Shown here one piece after another: positions 6,624 through 15,644 of a stretch of DNA of 38,843 nt (within the stretch, counting starts at the first letter, position 1; the number at the start of each line of letters is the position of its first letter). Under the pieces are notes generated by a model, which was not told where the DNA came from, did not search any database, and saw only the letters and a list, made by a program, of their open reading frames with translations. This DNA is from Verrucomicrobiota bacterium. GTDB lineage: Bacteria > Verrucomicrobiota > Kiritimatiellia > SS1-B-03-39 > UBA6053. The stretch spans positions 1 through 38,843 of the forward strand of contig JAFIGC010000040.1 in NCBI GenBank assembly GCA_020831635.1, in the 5' to 3' direction. The position numbers were made by a program, and so were the translations under genes.

Positions 6624-9320
6624 ATGAGCCATTCCATCCTGCCCCCGTCCAAAAACGTCATCGTCTTTCACAACGCCCGCTTCACCCTCCTCACGCCGCG
6701 ACTCTTGCGCATGGAATGGGCCGAAGATCGGGTATTCGAGGATCTGCCCACCCTCACCGTCTCGAATCGGAACACCCCGAAGGTTCCATTCAAAAAAGAG
6801 GTGCAGGACCAAACCCTGACCCTCGAGACCGGCGAGCTGACCTTGGTCTACATGGAAAACGGAAAACCATTCAACCGGGGCAATTTGGAAATTCGCTTTC
6901 AACTCAACGGCAAAACCGTCAAATGGTTTCCCGGGAAAAAGGACCGTCAAAATCTGAAAGGCACTGCGAAAACGCTCGATGGCATTGACGGAAACAAAAA
7001 GCAAACCTGGGTGCCGGTGGAGGAGAAAAATCCAAACCTGCCGATCGTGGGCTACAGCCCGGATAAAAAATGGATCTATCAGGGCGAGCACAAAACCCCA
7101 CTCGAGTTATGCGACGGCCTCATTTCCCGCTCCGGCTGGGCCGTGGTAGACGACTCGACATCCTGCGTCCTCGATCCCGCCCTCTGCGACTGGCAGCCCT
7201 GGGTTCGCGAACGCGCCCCGGGCGAACGGCGGGATCTGTATTTTCTGGGCCACGGACACGATTACAAGGGCGCGGTCCGCGACGCCGCCCAAATTTTCGG
7301 CGCCCAGCCCCTTCCCCCGCGCTACGCCCTGGGATATTGGTACAGCCGTTATTGGGCCTATACCGACAAGGAACTCAAGCAACTGGTCGAAGATTTCGAC
7401 ACCATGAACCTGCCCCTGGATGTCTTGGTCATCGACATGGACTGGCACAAGCTGGGCTGGACGGGCTATTCCTGGGACCCCGATTTCTTTCCCGACCCCA
7501 AGGAATTGTTGCAATGGCTCAAGGACCGAGGCCTGAAAATCACCCTCAACCTGCATCCCGCCGACGGCGTATTCGATTTCGAAGATGCCTTCCCCGCCAT
7601 GCTCAAAGAAATGGGACTCAAGCGCGACGACCTCCCCGATTTGGAAGAGCGCTATCACCGCCTCTACGAATTGCTCGGCCTCGATCCCCTCAAGGCCAAA
7701 CGTATTCCCCTGGATATCAACGACCCCAACTACATGCGCGCCTATTTCCGCTGCCTGCATCATCCCATGGAACGCGACGGCGTGGATTTTTGGTGGATGG
7801 ATTGGCAGCAAGGCCGGGCCGGCAGCCGTTTGCCCAATCTGGACACCCTCCCCTGGATCAACGAACTGCATTGGCAGGACCAGGTCCACAACCGCCCCGA
7901 CCAACGCCCCATCAACTTCAGTCGCTTCGGGGGCATTGGCGCCGGACGCATGCCCATCGGATTCTCGGGCGACACCATCGTCACTTGGGATTCCCTCGCC
8001 TACCAGCCCGAGTTCACCGCCACCTCCGCAAACGTGCTCTACGGCTACTGGAGCCACGACATCGGCGGCCACATGCGCGGCGAACTCACCCCCGAATTGT
8101 ACACCCGCTGGCTGCAACTCGGCATTTTCTCCCCCATTCTCCGCACCCACACCTCCAAGGCCATCGAGTGCGAGCGCCGGGTGTTTCATTTTCCAGACCC
8201 CCATCGCAGCGTCATGATGCGGGTCCTGCGCCGCCGCTACGAACTGGTGCCTTACCTGTACCGGGAAATGCGGAAATGCGCCGACAATGGACTCTCCATG
8301 ATCCGGCCCATGTATTACGAGCACCCCGAAGAGACCGAGGCCTATCGGTGTGAGAATCAATACATGTTCGGCGACGACATGATCGTGGCGCCCGTCGTGG
8401 AACCTCTCCATCCCGACGACGAAATGGCATCCGCCTCCGTCTGGTTGCCGGAGGGAGAATGGTTCGACATCGAACGCGGATGCCTCCTGCAGGGCGGCCA
8501 ACGGGTCACCATACGCTACACCCTCGAAGAAACCCCCGTCTTTGTGCGCCCCGGCACCGTGATTCCCGAGCAAACCTTTGTCCGCCGCTTGGAGCCGGGC
8601 TCCTTTCCCGAAATCGTCTTCCGGGTCTACCCCGGTAAATCCGGCAAAACCACCGTGTACGAAGACGACGGCGTCAGCAACGATTGGCAAAAAGGCCTAC
8701 ACGCCGAAATATGCTTCCGGCACAAGAAAAAAGGAAATGTCCGCACCCTGCGGATTTCCAGACCCAAAGGACAAAAAAAGCCCAAATTCAAGGGGTTCCA
8801 AGCTAAACGCCCCGTGAAAATCATTTTCGAAGGCGTGGCCCCGCCCAAATCCGCGGAGGGACTGGACTGGCGATATGACGGCGATACCGCCAGCCTGCAT
8901 TTGGATGCGGGAGTGCTCGACCTCAACAAATCCCATGCCTTCACCCTTGTGGAAGCCGGTGGCAAGGTACAGAAAAAAGCCCTCGGCCTCAAAGGTCTCA
9001 TGACCCGACTGGAAAAAGTGCGGGCCCTGAACTGCATCGTCTCCCCCTGTCGCCCCATCCATGCCGACGAACGCCTGGCGGTGCGCGTGGCCCAAACCGG
9101 CAACCGCGTCAGCCTCCACCCCGAAACCTTTTCCAAAAAATTGGATCAAATGGCCGCGGACCTCAACCGCCTGCCCAAAGCCTTGGATGCATACATCGAC
9201 GCCTACGCGGAACTGGAAAAAAACACCGGCAACAGCCAGCAAAATCAAATCAAAATTCTCAAACGGGCCTCAGGCATCCTCAAAGCCACGCTCAAAGAAA
9301 TGGCCCCGACAAAGGGATGA
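6624..9320 (+). CDS. Glycoside hydrolase family 31 (alpha-glucosidase/xylosidase type)
   Basis: An 898-residue GH31 enzyme, a retaining alpha-glycosidase. Order of parts: an N-terminal beta domain (about 1-220), a TIM barrel beginning at RYALGYWYSRYWAYTD, then C-terminal beta domains, including the KTTVYEDDGVSNDW block of DUF5110. The nucleophile is the second Asp of VDFWWMDWQQ (about Asp393) and the acid/base is in GFSGDTIVTWDSL (about Asp450). There is no signal peptide, so it should act on imported oligosaccharides in the cytoplasm. The last ~100 residues form a charged helical extension not usual in the family. Specificity (glucosidase, xylosidase, lyase or transferase) cannot be told. 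An ATG at 6615 would add three residues; neither start has a clear ribosome site. Confidence 0.92.
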   Translation: MSHSILPPSKNVIVFHNARFTLLTPRLLRMEWAEDRVFEDLPTLTVSNRNTPKVPFKKEVQDQTLTLETGELTLVYMENGKPFNRGNLEIRFQLNGKTVKWFPGKKDRQNLKGTAKTLDGIDGNKKQTWVPVEEKNPNLPIVGYSPDKKWIYQGEHKTPLELCDGLISRSGWAVVDDSTSCVLDPALCDWQPWVRERAPGERRDLYFLGHGHDYKGAVRDAAQIFGAQPLPPRYALGYWYSRYWAYTDKELKQLVEDFDTMNLPLDVLVIDMDWHKLGWTGYSWDPDFFPDPKELLQWLKDRGLKITLNLHPADGVFDFEDAFPAMLKEMGLKRDDLPDLEERYHRLYELLGLDPLKAKRIPLDINDPNYMRAYFRCLHHPMERDGVDFWWMDWQQGRAGSRLPNLDTLPWINELHWQDQVHNRPDQRPINFSRFGGIGAGRMPIGFSGDTIVTWDSLAYQPEFTATSANVLYGYWSHDIGGHMRGELTPELYTRWLQLGIFSPILRTHTSKAIECERRVFHFPDPHRSVMMRVLRRRYELVPYLYREMRKCADNGLSMIRPMYYEHPEETEAYRCENQYMFGDDMIVAPVVEPLHPDDEMASASVWLPEGEWFDIERGCLLQGGQRVTIRYTLEETPVFVRPGTVIPEQTFVRRLEPGSFPEIVFRVYPGKSGKTTVYEDDGVSNDWQKGLHAEICFRHKKKGNVRTLRISRPKGQKKPKFKGFQAKRPVKIIFEGVAPPKSAEGLDWRYDGDTASLHLDAGVLDLNKSHAFTLVEAGGKVQKKALGLKGLMTRLEKVRALNCIVSPCRPIHADERLAVRVAQTGNRVSLHPETFSKKLDQMAADLNRLPKALDAYIDAYAELEKNTGNSQQNQIKILKRASGILKATLKEMAPTKG

Positions 9321-9387
9321 TGATTGCTTTGGGTGTTTCTTTTCGTCTGCGGGGAAATCCGGGAAGTCTGGGTAGGAAGTTTGCTCC

Positions 9388-9425
9388 GGGCCTGAAGGCC
9401 CATCGCTGAAACCTCGTAAACGAGG
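9388..9425. terminator. Two tandem tetraloop hairpins between convergent genes
   Basis: GGGCC-TGAA-GGCCC (9388-9401) and CCTCG-TAAA-CGAGG (9412-9425) are two perfect 5-bp stems with four-base loops, 10 nt apart. They sit between the GH31 stop and the MFS stop, which converge. A bidirectional terminator or transcript-end stabiliser is likely; there is no long T-run. Confidence 0.5.
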
Positions 9426-9455
9426 AACTCCGAACTCCGCATTCGTCACTCCCCC

Positions 9456-10715
9456 TTATCCCTTATCCAAATCCCCCGGCTTCAAATATCTCGCGGCCAA
9501 AAACATGCCCACGATCGCGAGCGCGGCCGTGGGGACGAACATCATGGAATATGAGCCGGTGAGATCACGGATCACGCCCGTGACCAGGGTCCCCGACAAG
9601 GCGCCCACCCCATACGCGGTGAAAACCAGACCATAATTCCCGGCATAGCGGGCGGGATCGAAGAGCTTCAGCGTGGCCGTGGGGGCCAGGGCCAGCCATC
9701 CGCCCAGACACATCCAGAACACACAGAAGCTTATGGCGTAGCGGATCACGTTCCCCTCTCCCACCGTCAACATCGTCAAAGACGCTGACAAAATCAGCAC
9801 AAAAGAGAGCACCGCCGCAAAGCGGGGAGACCGATGGTCCGCCAGCCAACCGAACAAAGGCCGGCCCAATCCGTTGAAGACCGCGAAAAGAGACACCAGG
9901 ATCGCGGCGGTTTCCGGGGGCAAGCGAACCACCTCCTGGGCCACGGAACTGGAAATGCCAATCACCGAAAGCCCCACGAACGTGCCGATGGTGTAACAGG
10001 CGCAGAGAATGTGAAAAACCGGCGTCCGCAAAAGATTGTCCGGATAGCGTCCCAGTGACGAGCCCGAGGCGGCCACGGCAAGAACGCTTTTGGGCGACCA
10101 GGCCGGAGGGGGATAGCGCATGAAACACGATACCAACAACAACACACAAAGAAACGCCCCTCCCAAGGTCCAAAACGTTTGTTGCACGCCCAGTTGATCC
10201 ATGAGAAATTTTGCCAAGGGCGCGGTCACCAAAGGCGAAAGGCCAAAGCCCACCATGGTCAATCCCATGGCCAGCCCCTTTTTGTCGGGGAACCAAGCCG
10301 CCGAAACCGCCAACGGCGCTCCATAGGCAATCCCCACCCCGGCGCCGCCCAAAACGCCATAACACAAAACCAAGGTCGGCGTGGATGTCGCAAAACCGGT
10401 CAAAACGTAGCCGGTGCCAATCAACAACGCCCCCAAAGCCATCATCCGTCCCGGTCCCAGGCGATTCATGTGCGCCCCCGCAAACGGCATGCACACCGCA
10501 TACATCACCAACATCACCGTGAACGGCAACAAGCTCGCGGTCGATTGAATGCCATGCAGTTCTTGCAAGGGTTTCCTGAAAATACTCCAAGAATACACCG
10601 TGCCCATGCACAACATGGCCAACACGCCCAAAAGCAAAAACACAATGCGTCCGCGTTCGGCGGAAAAACCGAAGACACGGAGTTCATGGTGTTGAGGTTC
10701 AGCTTGCGATTCCAT
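9456..10715 (-). CDS. MFS transporter, oxalate/formate antiporter-like
   Basis: A 419-residue major facilitator protein with about twelve hydrophobic segments in two halves, expected in the inner membrane. The first helix VFLLLGVLAMLCMGTVYSWSIF and the following FRKPLQE and LPFTVMLVMYA blocks resemble the OxlT-like/monocarboxylate branch (oxalate:formate antiporter family). The loop NRLGPGRMMALGALL matches the MFS motif between helices 2 and 3, and FNGLGRPLFGWLADH is its repeat in the second half. The substrate is probably a small carboxylate, but this is only by family. The start at 10715 is preferred over in-frame upstream ATGs because homology begins near here and because the upstream DNA is shared with the divergent acyltransferase gene. 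Confidence 0.85.
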   Translation of the reverse strand: MESQAEPQHHELRVFGFSAERGRIVFLLLGVLAMLCMGTVYSWSIFRKPLQELHGIQSTASLLPFTVMLVMYAVCMPFAGAHMNRLGPGRMMALGALLIGTGYVLTGFATSTPTLVLCYGVLGGAGVGIAYGAPLAVSAAWFPDKKGLAMGLTMVGFGLSPLVTAPLAKFLMDQLGVQQTFWTLGGAFLCVLLLVSCFMRYPPPAWSPKSVLAVAASGSSLGRYPDNLLRTPVFHILCACYTIGTFVGLSVIGISSSVAQEVVRLPPETAAILVSLFAVFNGLGRPLFGWLADHRSPRFAAVLSFVLILSASLTMLTVGEGNVIRYAISFCVFWMCLGGWLALAPTATLKLFDPARYAGNYGLVFTAYGVGALSGTLVTGVIRDLTGSYSMMFVPTAALAIVGMFLAARYLKPGDLDKG

Positions 10716-10799
10716 TCTGCATGCATAAACTACCCCCTTGCCCTGGTTCTGCCAAGCAGAATCCCGCATCATCTCCCACCTAACCATGTCCAACGTCAA

Positions 10800-11633
10800 A
10801 TGATCGCGAATCTCCGCTATTTTTTCAGACTCTCCGCCATCCTGCTCGCGTCGCTCATTCTGTGGATCCATGCCAAGTCTGTCCGCGCAATGACGCGCAA
10901 AAACCCTGAAAAACGTTATCGACTGATCTGCGAGGGCATGCGCGCCTACTGCCGCGCGGTGGCATGGATCATCGGCATGACCCTCCGCCTCCACGGCACT
11001 CCGCCCAAGGCGCCCTTTTTTCTGGTGGCCAACCACATCAACTTCACGGACATCCCCCTCCTCTGCGCCCTTTGTCCCGGATGGTTTGTCAGCAAAGCGG
11101 AAGTCGCCAACTGGCCCGTCTTGGGTTCATTGACCCGCAACACCCACACCCTCTTTCTCGACCGAAACAAACGACACGACGTACAACGCGTGAACCAGCG
11201 TATCGCCGAACGCGTCCGCCAAGGGGATGGGGTCGTTTTCTTCCCCGAAGGCACCACCTCCGACGGTACTTCCGTGCGCCCCTTCCAACCCTCGCTCCTA
11301 CAACCGGCCATCGAATTGGACATTCCCGTACACTGCGCCGCCATCGTCTACACCACCCCGCCGGGGGCGCCCCCGCCCTCCGAACTCGTCGGATGGGACG
11401 GCGGCACCGCCTTCGGAACCCACGCCAAAACCCTGCTATCCACCCCCGGTTTCACCGCCCACGTCCACTTCAGCGAGCAAACCGTGCAGGCCAAAACCCG
11501 CAAACAACTCGCCCTCGAAGCCCAAGCCCTGGTCGCCAACCTTCACGGCGAATTGCTCCGACGCTCAGCGTATGCCCCGGACCTCGTCCAAAATGGCGGC
11601 ACCGAAAGTGAAGCCGCCCCCGAAGGCGCATAA
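10800..11633 (+). CDS. 1-acyl-sn-glycerol-3-phosphate acyltransferase (PlsC-type)
   Basis: A 277-residue acyltransferase that should acylate lysophosphatidate, or a similar lysolipid, at the membrane during phospholipid synthesis. An N-terminal hydrophobic helix (about 8-25) anchors it. The catalytic motif NHINFTD (Asn78-His79-x4-Asp84) and the substrate block FFPEGTTSDG (about 147-156) are intact. The start at 10800 excludes a long in-frame upstream extension that lies antisense to the MFS gene. The last ~22 codons (11565-11633) run antisense to the conserved end of the ketosynthase domain of the convergent fusion gene and have a low-complexity composition, so the tail is probably a read-through with no function of its own. 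Confidence 0.88.
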   Translation: MIANLRYFFRLSAILLASLILWIHAKSVRAMTRKNPEKRYRLICEGMRAYCRAVAWIIGMTLRLHGTPPKAPFFLVANHINFTDIPLLCALCPGWFVSKAEVANWPVLGSLTRNTHTLFLDRNKRHDVQRVNQRIAERVRQGDGVVFFPEGTTSDGTSVRPFQPSLLQPAIELDIPVHCAAIVYTTPPGAPPPSELVGWDGGTAFGTHAKTLLSTPGFTAHVHFSEQTVQAKTRKQLALEAQALVANLHGELLRRSAYAPDLVQNGGTESEAAPEGA

Positions 11634-14600
11634 GCCGATTTTTTCAGCGCGGGCGCCGTTTTCAAAGAGTTCGTTCAAGGCTAGCGGAATGCTGGAGGAG
11701 GAGGTGTTCCCGTTCAACCGAATGTTACTGAAACATCGGTCATCGGCGAGTTGCAGGCGTTTTTGTACGGCGTCCAGAATCCGTTGATTGGCCTGATGGG
11801 GCACAATCAGGTCCAAATCCTCCACGCCTAGATCCACTTGCGCACAGGCTTCCAGAAGGGACTCGCTCATGAGACGCACGGCCTTGGCAAACACGGTCCG
11901 CCCTTGCATTTCGATCACCCCGTCTCCGGGCCCCAAGGGGACGGTGATGACCGACGCCCGGTCTCCGCGGGCGGAAACGAATGGCCGCCGAAGACGGGCG
12001 GACGGCGGATGCGGGATCTCCGTGCTCAGGAGGGTTGCCGTGGCGGCGTCCCCGAAGAGAATCGCGGTGTCGAAATCGTCGTTCCGAAGCAGTGGGGACA
12101 AATGTTCGCTGGTCACAATCAAGGCCTTGCCCTTGCCTCGGACGCAGAGGTGATCGTGCCCAAGTTGCAGGGCGTACAGATACCCGGAGCAGGCCGCATT
12201 CACGTCAAAGGCCTGCACGGGGGCGTCCTGATCGTCGGAGAGGCGTGCAAGCAATTCGCAGGCCATGGAGGGGGTCGTCCGCACGGGCGTGCCGGTGGCG
12301 CAGATCAGCAGATCCACATCCGAGATTGTCAGTTGATGTTGTGCGAGGGCCTTGCGAACCGCCGTTTCCGCGAGGGACAACGCGTCTTCGCCCTCCGCGG
12401 CCCGGCGACGCTCCTCGATTCCGGTGCGCGTGAGGATATCCTCCGCCGTCCTTTCCGCAAAGGCGGGGGCCATCTCTTCGTTGCCGACCCGGCGCGATCC
12501 TTTGGCCACGCAGGGTTTGCCCAAATGGACGATTAGCGGATGGGAATTCGCGCCGCTTTCCTTTCGCCGCGTCGCGCGGGGGCGCAAATGCGGAATCGCG
12601 GCATGGCGCTCCGCCTGCCCGGTCCGCGAAGTCGTTGTGGCTGCGGCCAATTCCAAAACCGGGGCGCCGACCGGAATGCGATCCCCTTCCTCCGCCAATA
12701 CGCTGAGCACCCGACCCGACAGCGGCGCGGTCAGCTCCAGAACCGCCTTGTCCCCTTCCATCTCCGCCAGCAGCTGACCCGTTTGCACTTCATCCCCTTC
12801 CTTCACGTTCCAGGTGATGATTTCCACGGTTTTGTCCGCCGGACTGGAACCCACCGCGCGGATTTCACAACGATCCGTTTCCATCGCTTCCGGCATGGAC
12901 CAACTCAGATCCAGGTCACACAATTCCGCCGCCGCTTCCAGAATGTCATTCACCGAAGGCAACAGATCCAATTGATTGGAAAAATTGCAGGGGATATACG
13001 TGTCCGCCCGCGCCACCCGCCGCGCTTGGATGGGTGAAGAAAGACGCTCCACCACCGAAGCCACCACCTCCGCCCCGAAGCCGCAGGTGATGTTGTCCTC
13101 ATGAACCACCAAGAGGCGTTTCGTCTTGCCGACGGATCGGAAAACACAATCCCGGTCCCACGGGGCGATTTGGCGGAGATCGATGATTTCACACGACACC
13201 CCGGCTTTTTCCAAATGTTCGGACGCTTTCTGCGACAAAGCGACCGTATTCCCCCAGCCCACCAAAGTCAGGTCCTGCCCTTCCTGCAAAATCCGCGCAC
13301 GTCCAATGGGCACAAAATGCTTTTCGATATCCCTCGAAGTTGCCGTGTCCATGTCGTTCAGGGCGTTTTTGGGGTAGAAAAACAAAGTGGGACGACCGGA
13401 TTGAAACGCGGCGTTGAGCATGCCCGCCGCATCCGCCGCATTGCCGGGCATCATCACATCCACGCCGGGCGTGTGCGCGGCCACGGACTCGAGGGTCTGC
13501 GCGTGAAAAGGCCCCAGCCCGGGTCGATATCCCCCGCAGGTGATCATCAGGATGACCGGACATGCCCACTCGCCTCGCGTTCGCCAGTACATGCTGCCCA
13601 GTTCGGAGGCGATCTGGTTGAAGGCCAACGGCAGAAAATCCGCGAACTGGAGAAACGCAACCGGTTTTTGCCCCGCCAACGCCCGCCCGATGGCGGTGCC
13701 GACAATGGTGGATTCGGAAAGTGGCGCGTTCACCACCCGGGCAGGATGCAGAGTGCTCAAGCCAGCGGTGACCCCGAACACATCGCCCTTGGGATCCTCG
13801 ATATCCTGCCCGTACAGAAACACCCCCGGATCCTGTTCAAGCTGAATCCGCAACACTTCATTGAGGGCCCGCCGCATGTTCAGTTCAGGCTTCTTAGGAT
13901 CTCCCCGGTACTCCGTCAACCTTTCCGGCAAAGGACGCGACGCATCCAAACAGGGTTCAGGCGCGGGCGCGAGCAAAGCCTCCCGCGTCAGCACCCGCAT
14001 GGAAGCCCGAACCGTTTGCCGCTCCCGGGACAAATCCTCCTCCGAAACGCCCCGCGCGATCAGTTCGTTTGCCAGATTCGCCAGCGGATCCTGGGTCGCT
14101 TCCGCTTCCGCCAACTCCGCTTGACGCCGGTACACCCGTTGATCATCCGCATTGGTATGGTTGGAAAGGCGTTCCGTCCGCATCACCACAATCGACGGAT
14201 TCCGCGTTTCCCGAATCTCCCCCACAACCTGCGCGAACATCCGATCACAGGCGGGCACATCCCAACCGTTGATTCGCTGAATGGGGATGCCGTAAAATTC
14301 GGATGCCTCGCCATCGGGTCGCGAGAAAAACGTTTTTCCGTCGGTGGGCACGGAAATGGACCAACGATTGTCATGAACCAGAAACAGAACCGGAAGCCGC
14401 CAACGGACCGCCTCCGCGACCGCCTCCAGAAACTCGCCCTGTTGGGTTGTACCGTCGCCCACCGAACACAAAACAACCGGACGCTCGGGCTGATCGCTGA
14501 TCGCGGAAGCCACGCCCGCCGCATGCAGGGCGTTGTTGCCCACGGGTCCGGGAATGCTGAGGATATGACGAGTCCGGTCGCTCATATGCGCGCTCATTTG

Positions 14601-14885
14601 CCGACCGCCGGAAGGACTCGACTCCCGGCAAAGCACGCTGTCCAAAAACATCCGCGGCGGCACGCCCCTCGCCAGCATCAGCGCCTTGTCGCGATAGTGG
14701 CAGTGCAGATAATCGGACGCAATCAGATGCCCCGCCAACGCCGCGCCGGCTTCGTGACCCGCACCCGACACATGGAAAAACGCCTCCCCGCGCGTCACCA
14801 ACTCCATTTCCCGTTCCTCCAAGACGCGGGCGGTCAGCATCACCCGGAAGAGTTCCCACAGGCGTTCGCTAGGATTCGGTTTCAT
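11565..14885 (-). CDS. Four-domain fusion: 2-oxoacid dehydrogenase E1-alpha, E1-beta, lipoyl domain, ketoacyl-ACP synthase III
   Basis: The 1106-residue protein joins parts normally on separate chains. Residues 1-310 are a thiamine-diphosphate E1-alpha (GDG at 143-145, closing DN at 172-173, phosphorylation-type loop near 243-253). Residues 335-660 are E1-beta with catalytic Glu391 in PLSESTIVG. Residues 683-750 are a lipoyl domain with acceptor Lys713 in EGDKAVLEL. After a charged linker (750-800), residues 800-1106 are a FabH-like ketosynthase with the full triad Cys899 (NAACSG), His1030 (PHQANQ) and Asn1060 (NGNTSS). No E2 acyltransferase or E3 domain is present. Inference: it decarboxylates a 2-oxo acid, loads the acyl group on lipoamide and primes chain elongation with malonyl-ACP. 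GGAGAGGA lies upstream of the start. Branched-chain fatty-acid priming is the likeliest role; a polyketide role is possible. Confidence 0.9.
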   Translation of the reverse strand: MKPNPSERLWELFRVMLTARVLEEREMELVTRGEAFFHVSGAGHEAGAALAGHLIASDYLHCHYRDKALMLARGVPPRMFLDSVLCRESSPSGGRQMSAHMSDRTRHILSIPGPVGNNALHAAGVASAISDQPERPVVLCSVGDGTTQQGEFLEAVAEAVRWRLPVLFLVHDNRWSISVPTDGKTFFSRPDGEASEFYGIPIQRINGWDVPACDRMFAQVVGEIRETRNPSIVVMRTERLSNHTNADDQRVYRRQAELAEAEATQDPLANLANELIARGVSEEDLSRERQTVRASMRVLTREALLAPAPEPCLDASRPLPERLTEYRGDPKKPELNMRRALNEVLRIQLEQDPGVFLYGQDIEDPKGDVFGVTAGLSTLHPARVVNAPLSESTIVGTAIGRALAGQKPVAFLQFADFLPLAFNQIASELGSMYWRTRGEWACPVILMITCGGYRPGLGPFHAQTLESVAAHTPGVDVMMPGNAADAAGMLNAAFQSGRPTLFFYPKNALNDMDTATSRDIEKHFVPIGRARILQEGQDLTLVGWGNTVALSQKASEHLEKAGVSCEIIDLRQIAPWDRDCVFRSVGKTKRLLVVHEDNITCGFGAEVVASVVERLSSPIQARRVARADTYIPCNFSNQLDLLPSVNDILEAAAELCDLDLSWSMPEAMETDRCEIRAVGSSPADKTVEIITWNVKEGDEVQTGQLLAEMEGDKAVLELTAPLSGRVLSVLAEEGDRIPVGAPVLELAAATTTSRTGQAERHAAIPHLRPRATRRKESGANSHPLIVHLGKPCVAKGSRRVGNEEMAPAFAERTAEDILTRTGIEERRRAAEGEDALSLAETAVRKALAQHQLTISDVDLLICATGTPVRTTPSMACELLARLSDDQDAPVQAFDVNAACSGYLYALQLGHDHLCVRGKGKALIVTSEHLSPLLRNDDFDTAILFGDAATATLLSTEIPHPPSARLRRPFVSARGDRASVITVPLGPGDGVIEMQGRTVFAKAVRLMSESLLEACAQVDLGVEDLDLIVPHQANQRILDAVQKRLQLADDRCFSNIRLNGNTSSSSIPLALNELFENGARAEKIGLCAFGGGFTFGAAILDEVRGIR

Positions 14886-14927
14886 GTTTGTTTTCCTCTC
14901 CGATTTCCGCGAGTTCGGTGGGTGTGA

Positions 14928-15644
14928 TTATTTATCCAGCGTTTTCACCAAAACGTCTTTCACGAAATCAGGGAGCGACATACCGGCATTCCGAGCATCG
15001 GCTTTCAAGATTTCGTATTTTTCAATCTCAGATCCTTGCCACATCAGGTCCAATCTGCGCACTTGGCGCATCGCAACATGGTTGTAGTTTTCAGGGTAAG
15101 CCCAATAGCAAGACAGGCAAACCTCTTTCTTTTTATCAATCTGCCAATTCGAGCAATGTTCACATGACCAGGATTTCGCCCGGTTCGCCGATCCGCAAAG
15201 CAACATGAAGTCATTCGGATTCAACTCGGATGCGTCTCCGGCTACTTCGAAAGGGCCTCGATGGTCGATCTGCAAATCCCTTTGCTCAACTTCTTCCAAA
15301 TAAATGAAGCATTTGCACCCATATTGTTCGATTAATTGATCTTTGATTTCCTTTGATAAACCTGTTCGCCCATCAAACCTTCGAAACTTCAACTGCGAGG
15401 GGTCCGCAAATTTGTAGGCGGCGATTCTACGTTCATCCGGACCCTCGACCCGAAAAGTTTCCAAAGGAATTCCATTTTCACGCACATCACGAGCTGCACG
15501 AGGCGGATGATTATAGCCATATTTTGACTTCAATTCATCGGTTGTAATGTGACCGTGTTTTAAAATATGATCAATAACCGTTTTTGGACGTTTGGCGGTA
15601 ACTGACTTACAAAGCTGTAGAAACTCTTTGGGGTATTTTGCCAT
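14928..15644 (-). CDS. HNH restriction endonuclease, partner of the adjacent methylase
   Basis: A 238-residue protein with three parts. Residues 20-67 look like a winged helix (VIDHILKHGHITTDELKSKY). Residues 108-160 are an HNH nuclease core: CKC (110-112), the catalytic DLQIDHRGP with Asp127-His128, and LLCGSANRAKS with Asn154. Cys161, Cys164, Cys176 and Cys179 form a four-cysteine zinc site. The tail (about 207-236) resembles a ribbon-helix-helix dimerisation segment. The start lies 38 bp inside the methylase gene, so translation is probably coupled. The role as a type II restriction enzyme is inferred from this pairing; the recognition site is unknown. The DNA is much AT-richer than flanking genes. 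Confidence 0.8.
   Translation of the reverse strand: MAKYPKEFLQLCKSVTAKRPKTVIDHILKHGHITTDELKSKYGYNHPPRAARDVRENGIPLETFRVEGPDERRIAAYKFADPSQLKFRRFDGRTGLSKEIKDQLIEQYGCKCFIYLEEVEQRDLQIDHRGPFEVAGDASELNPNDFMLLCGSANRAKSWSCEHCSNWQIDKKKEVCLSCYWAYPENYNHVAMRQVRRLDLMWQGSEIEKYEILKADARNAGMSLPDFVKDVLVKTLDK

Noticed and set aside
7107-8690. 527-codon open frame opposite the GH31 gene
   Set aside because: Antisense to well-conserved GH31 sequence, with no recognisable domain.
13101-14927. Long open frame on the plus strand opposite the fusion gene
   Set aside because: Arginine/proline/histidine-rich translation without any family motif, fully antisense to recognised E1 domains; a by-product of high GC.
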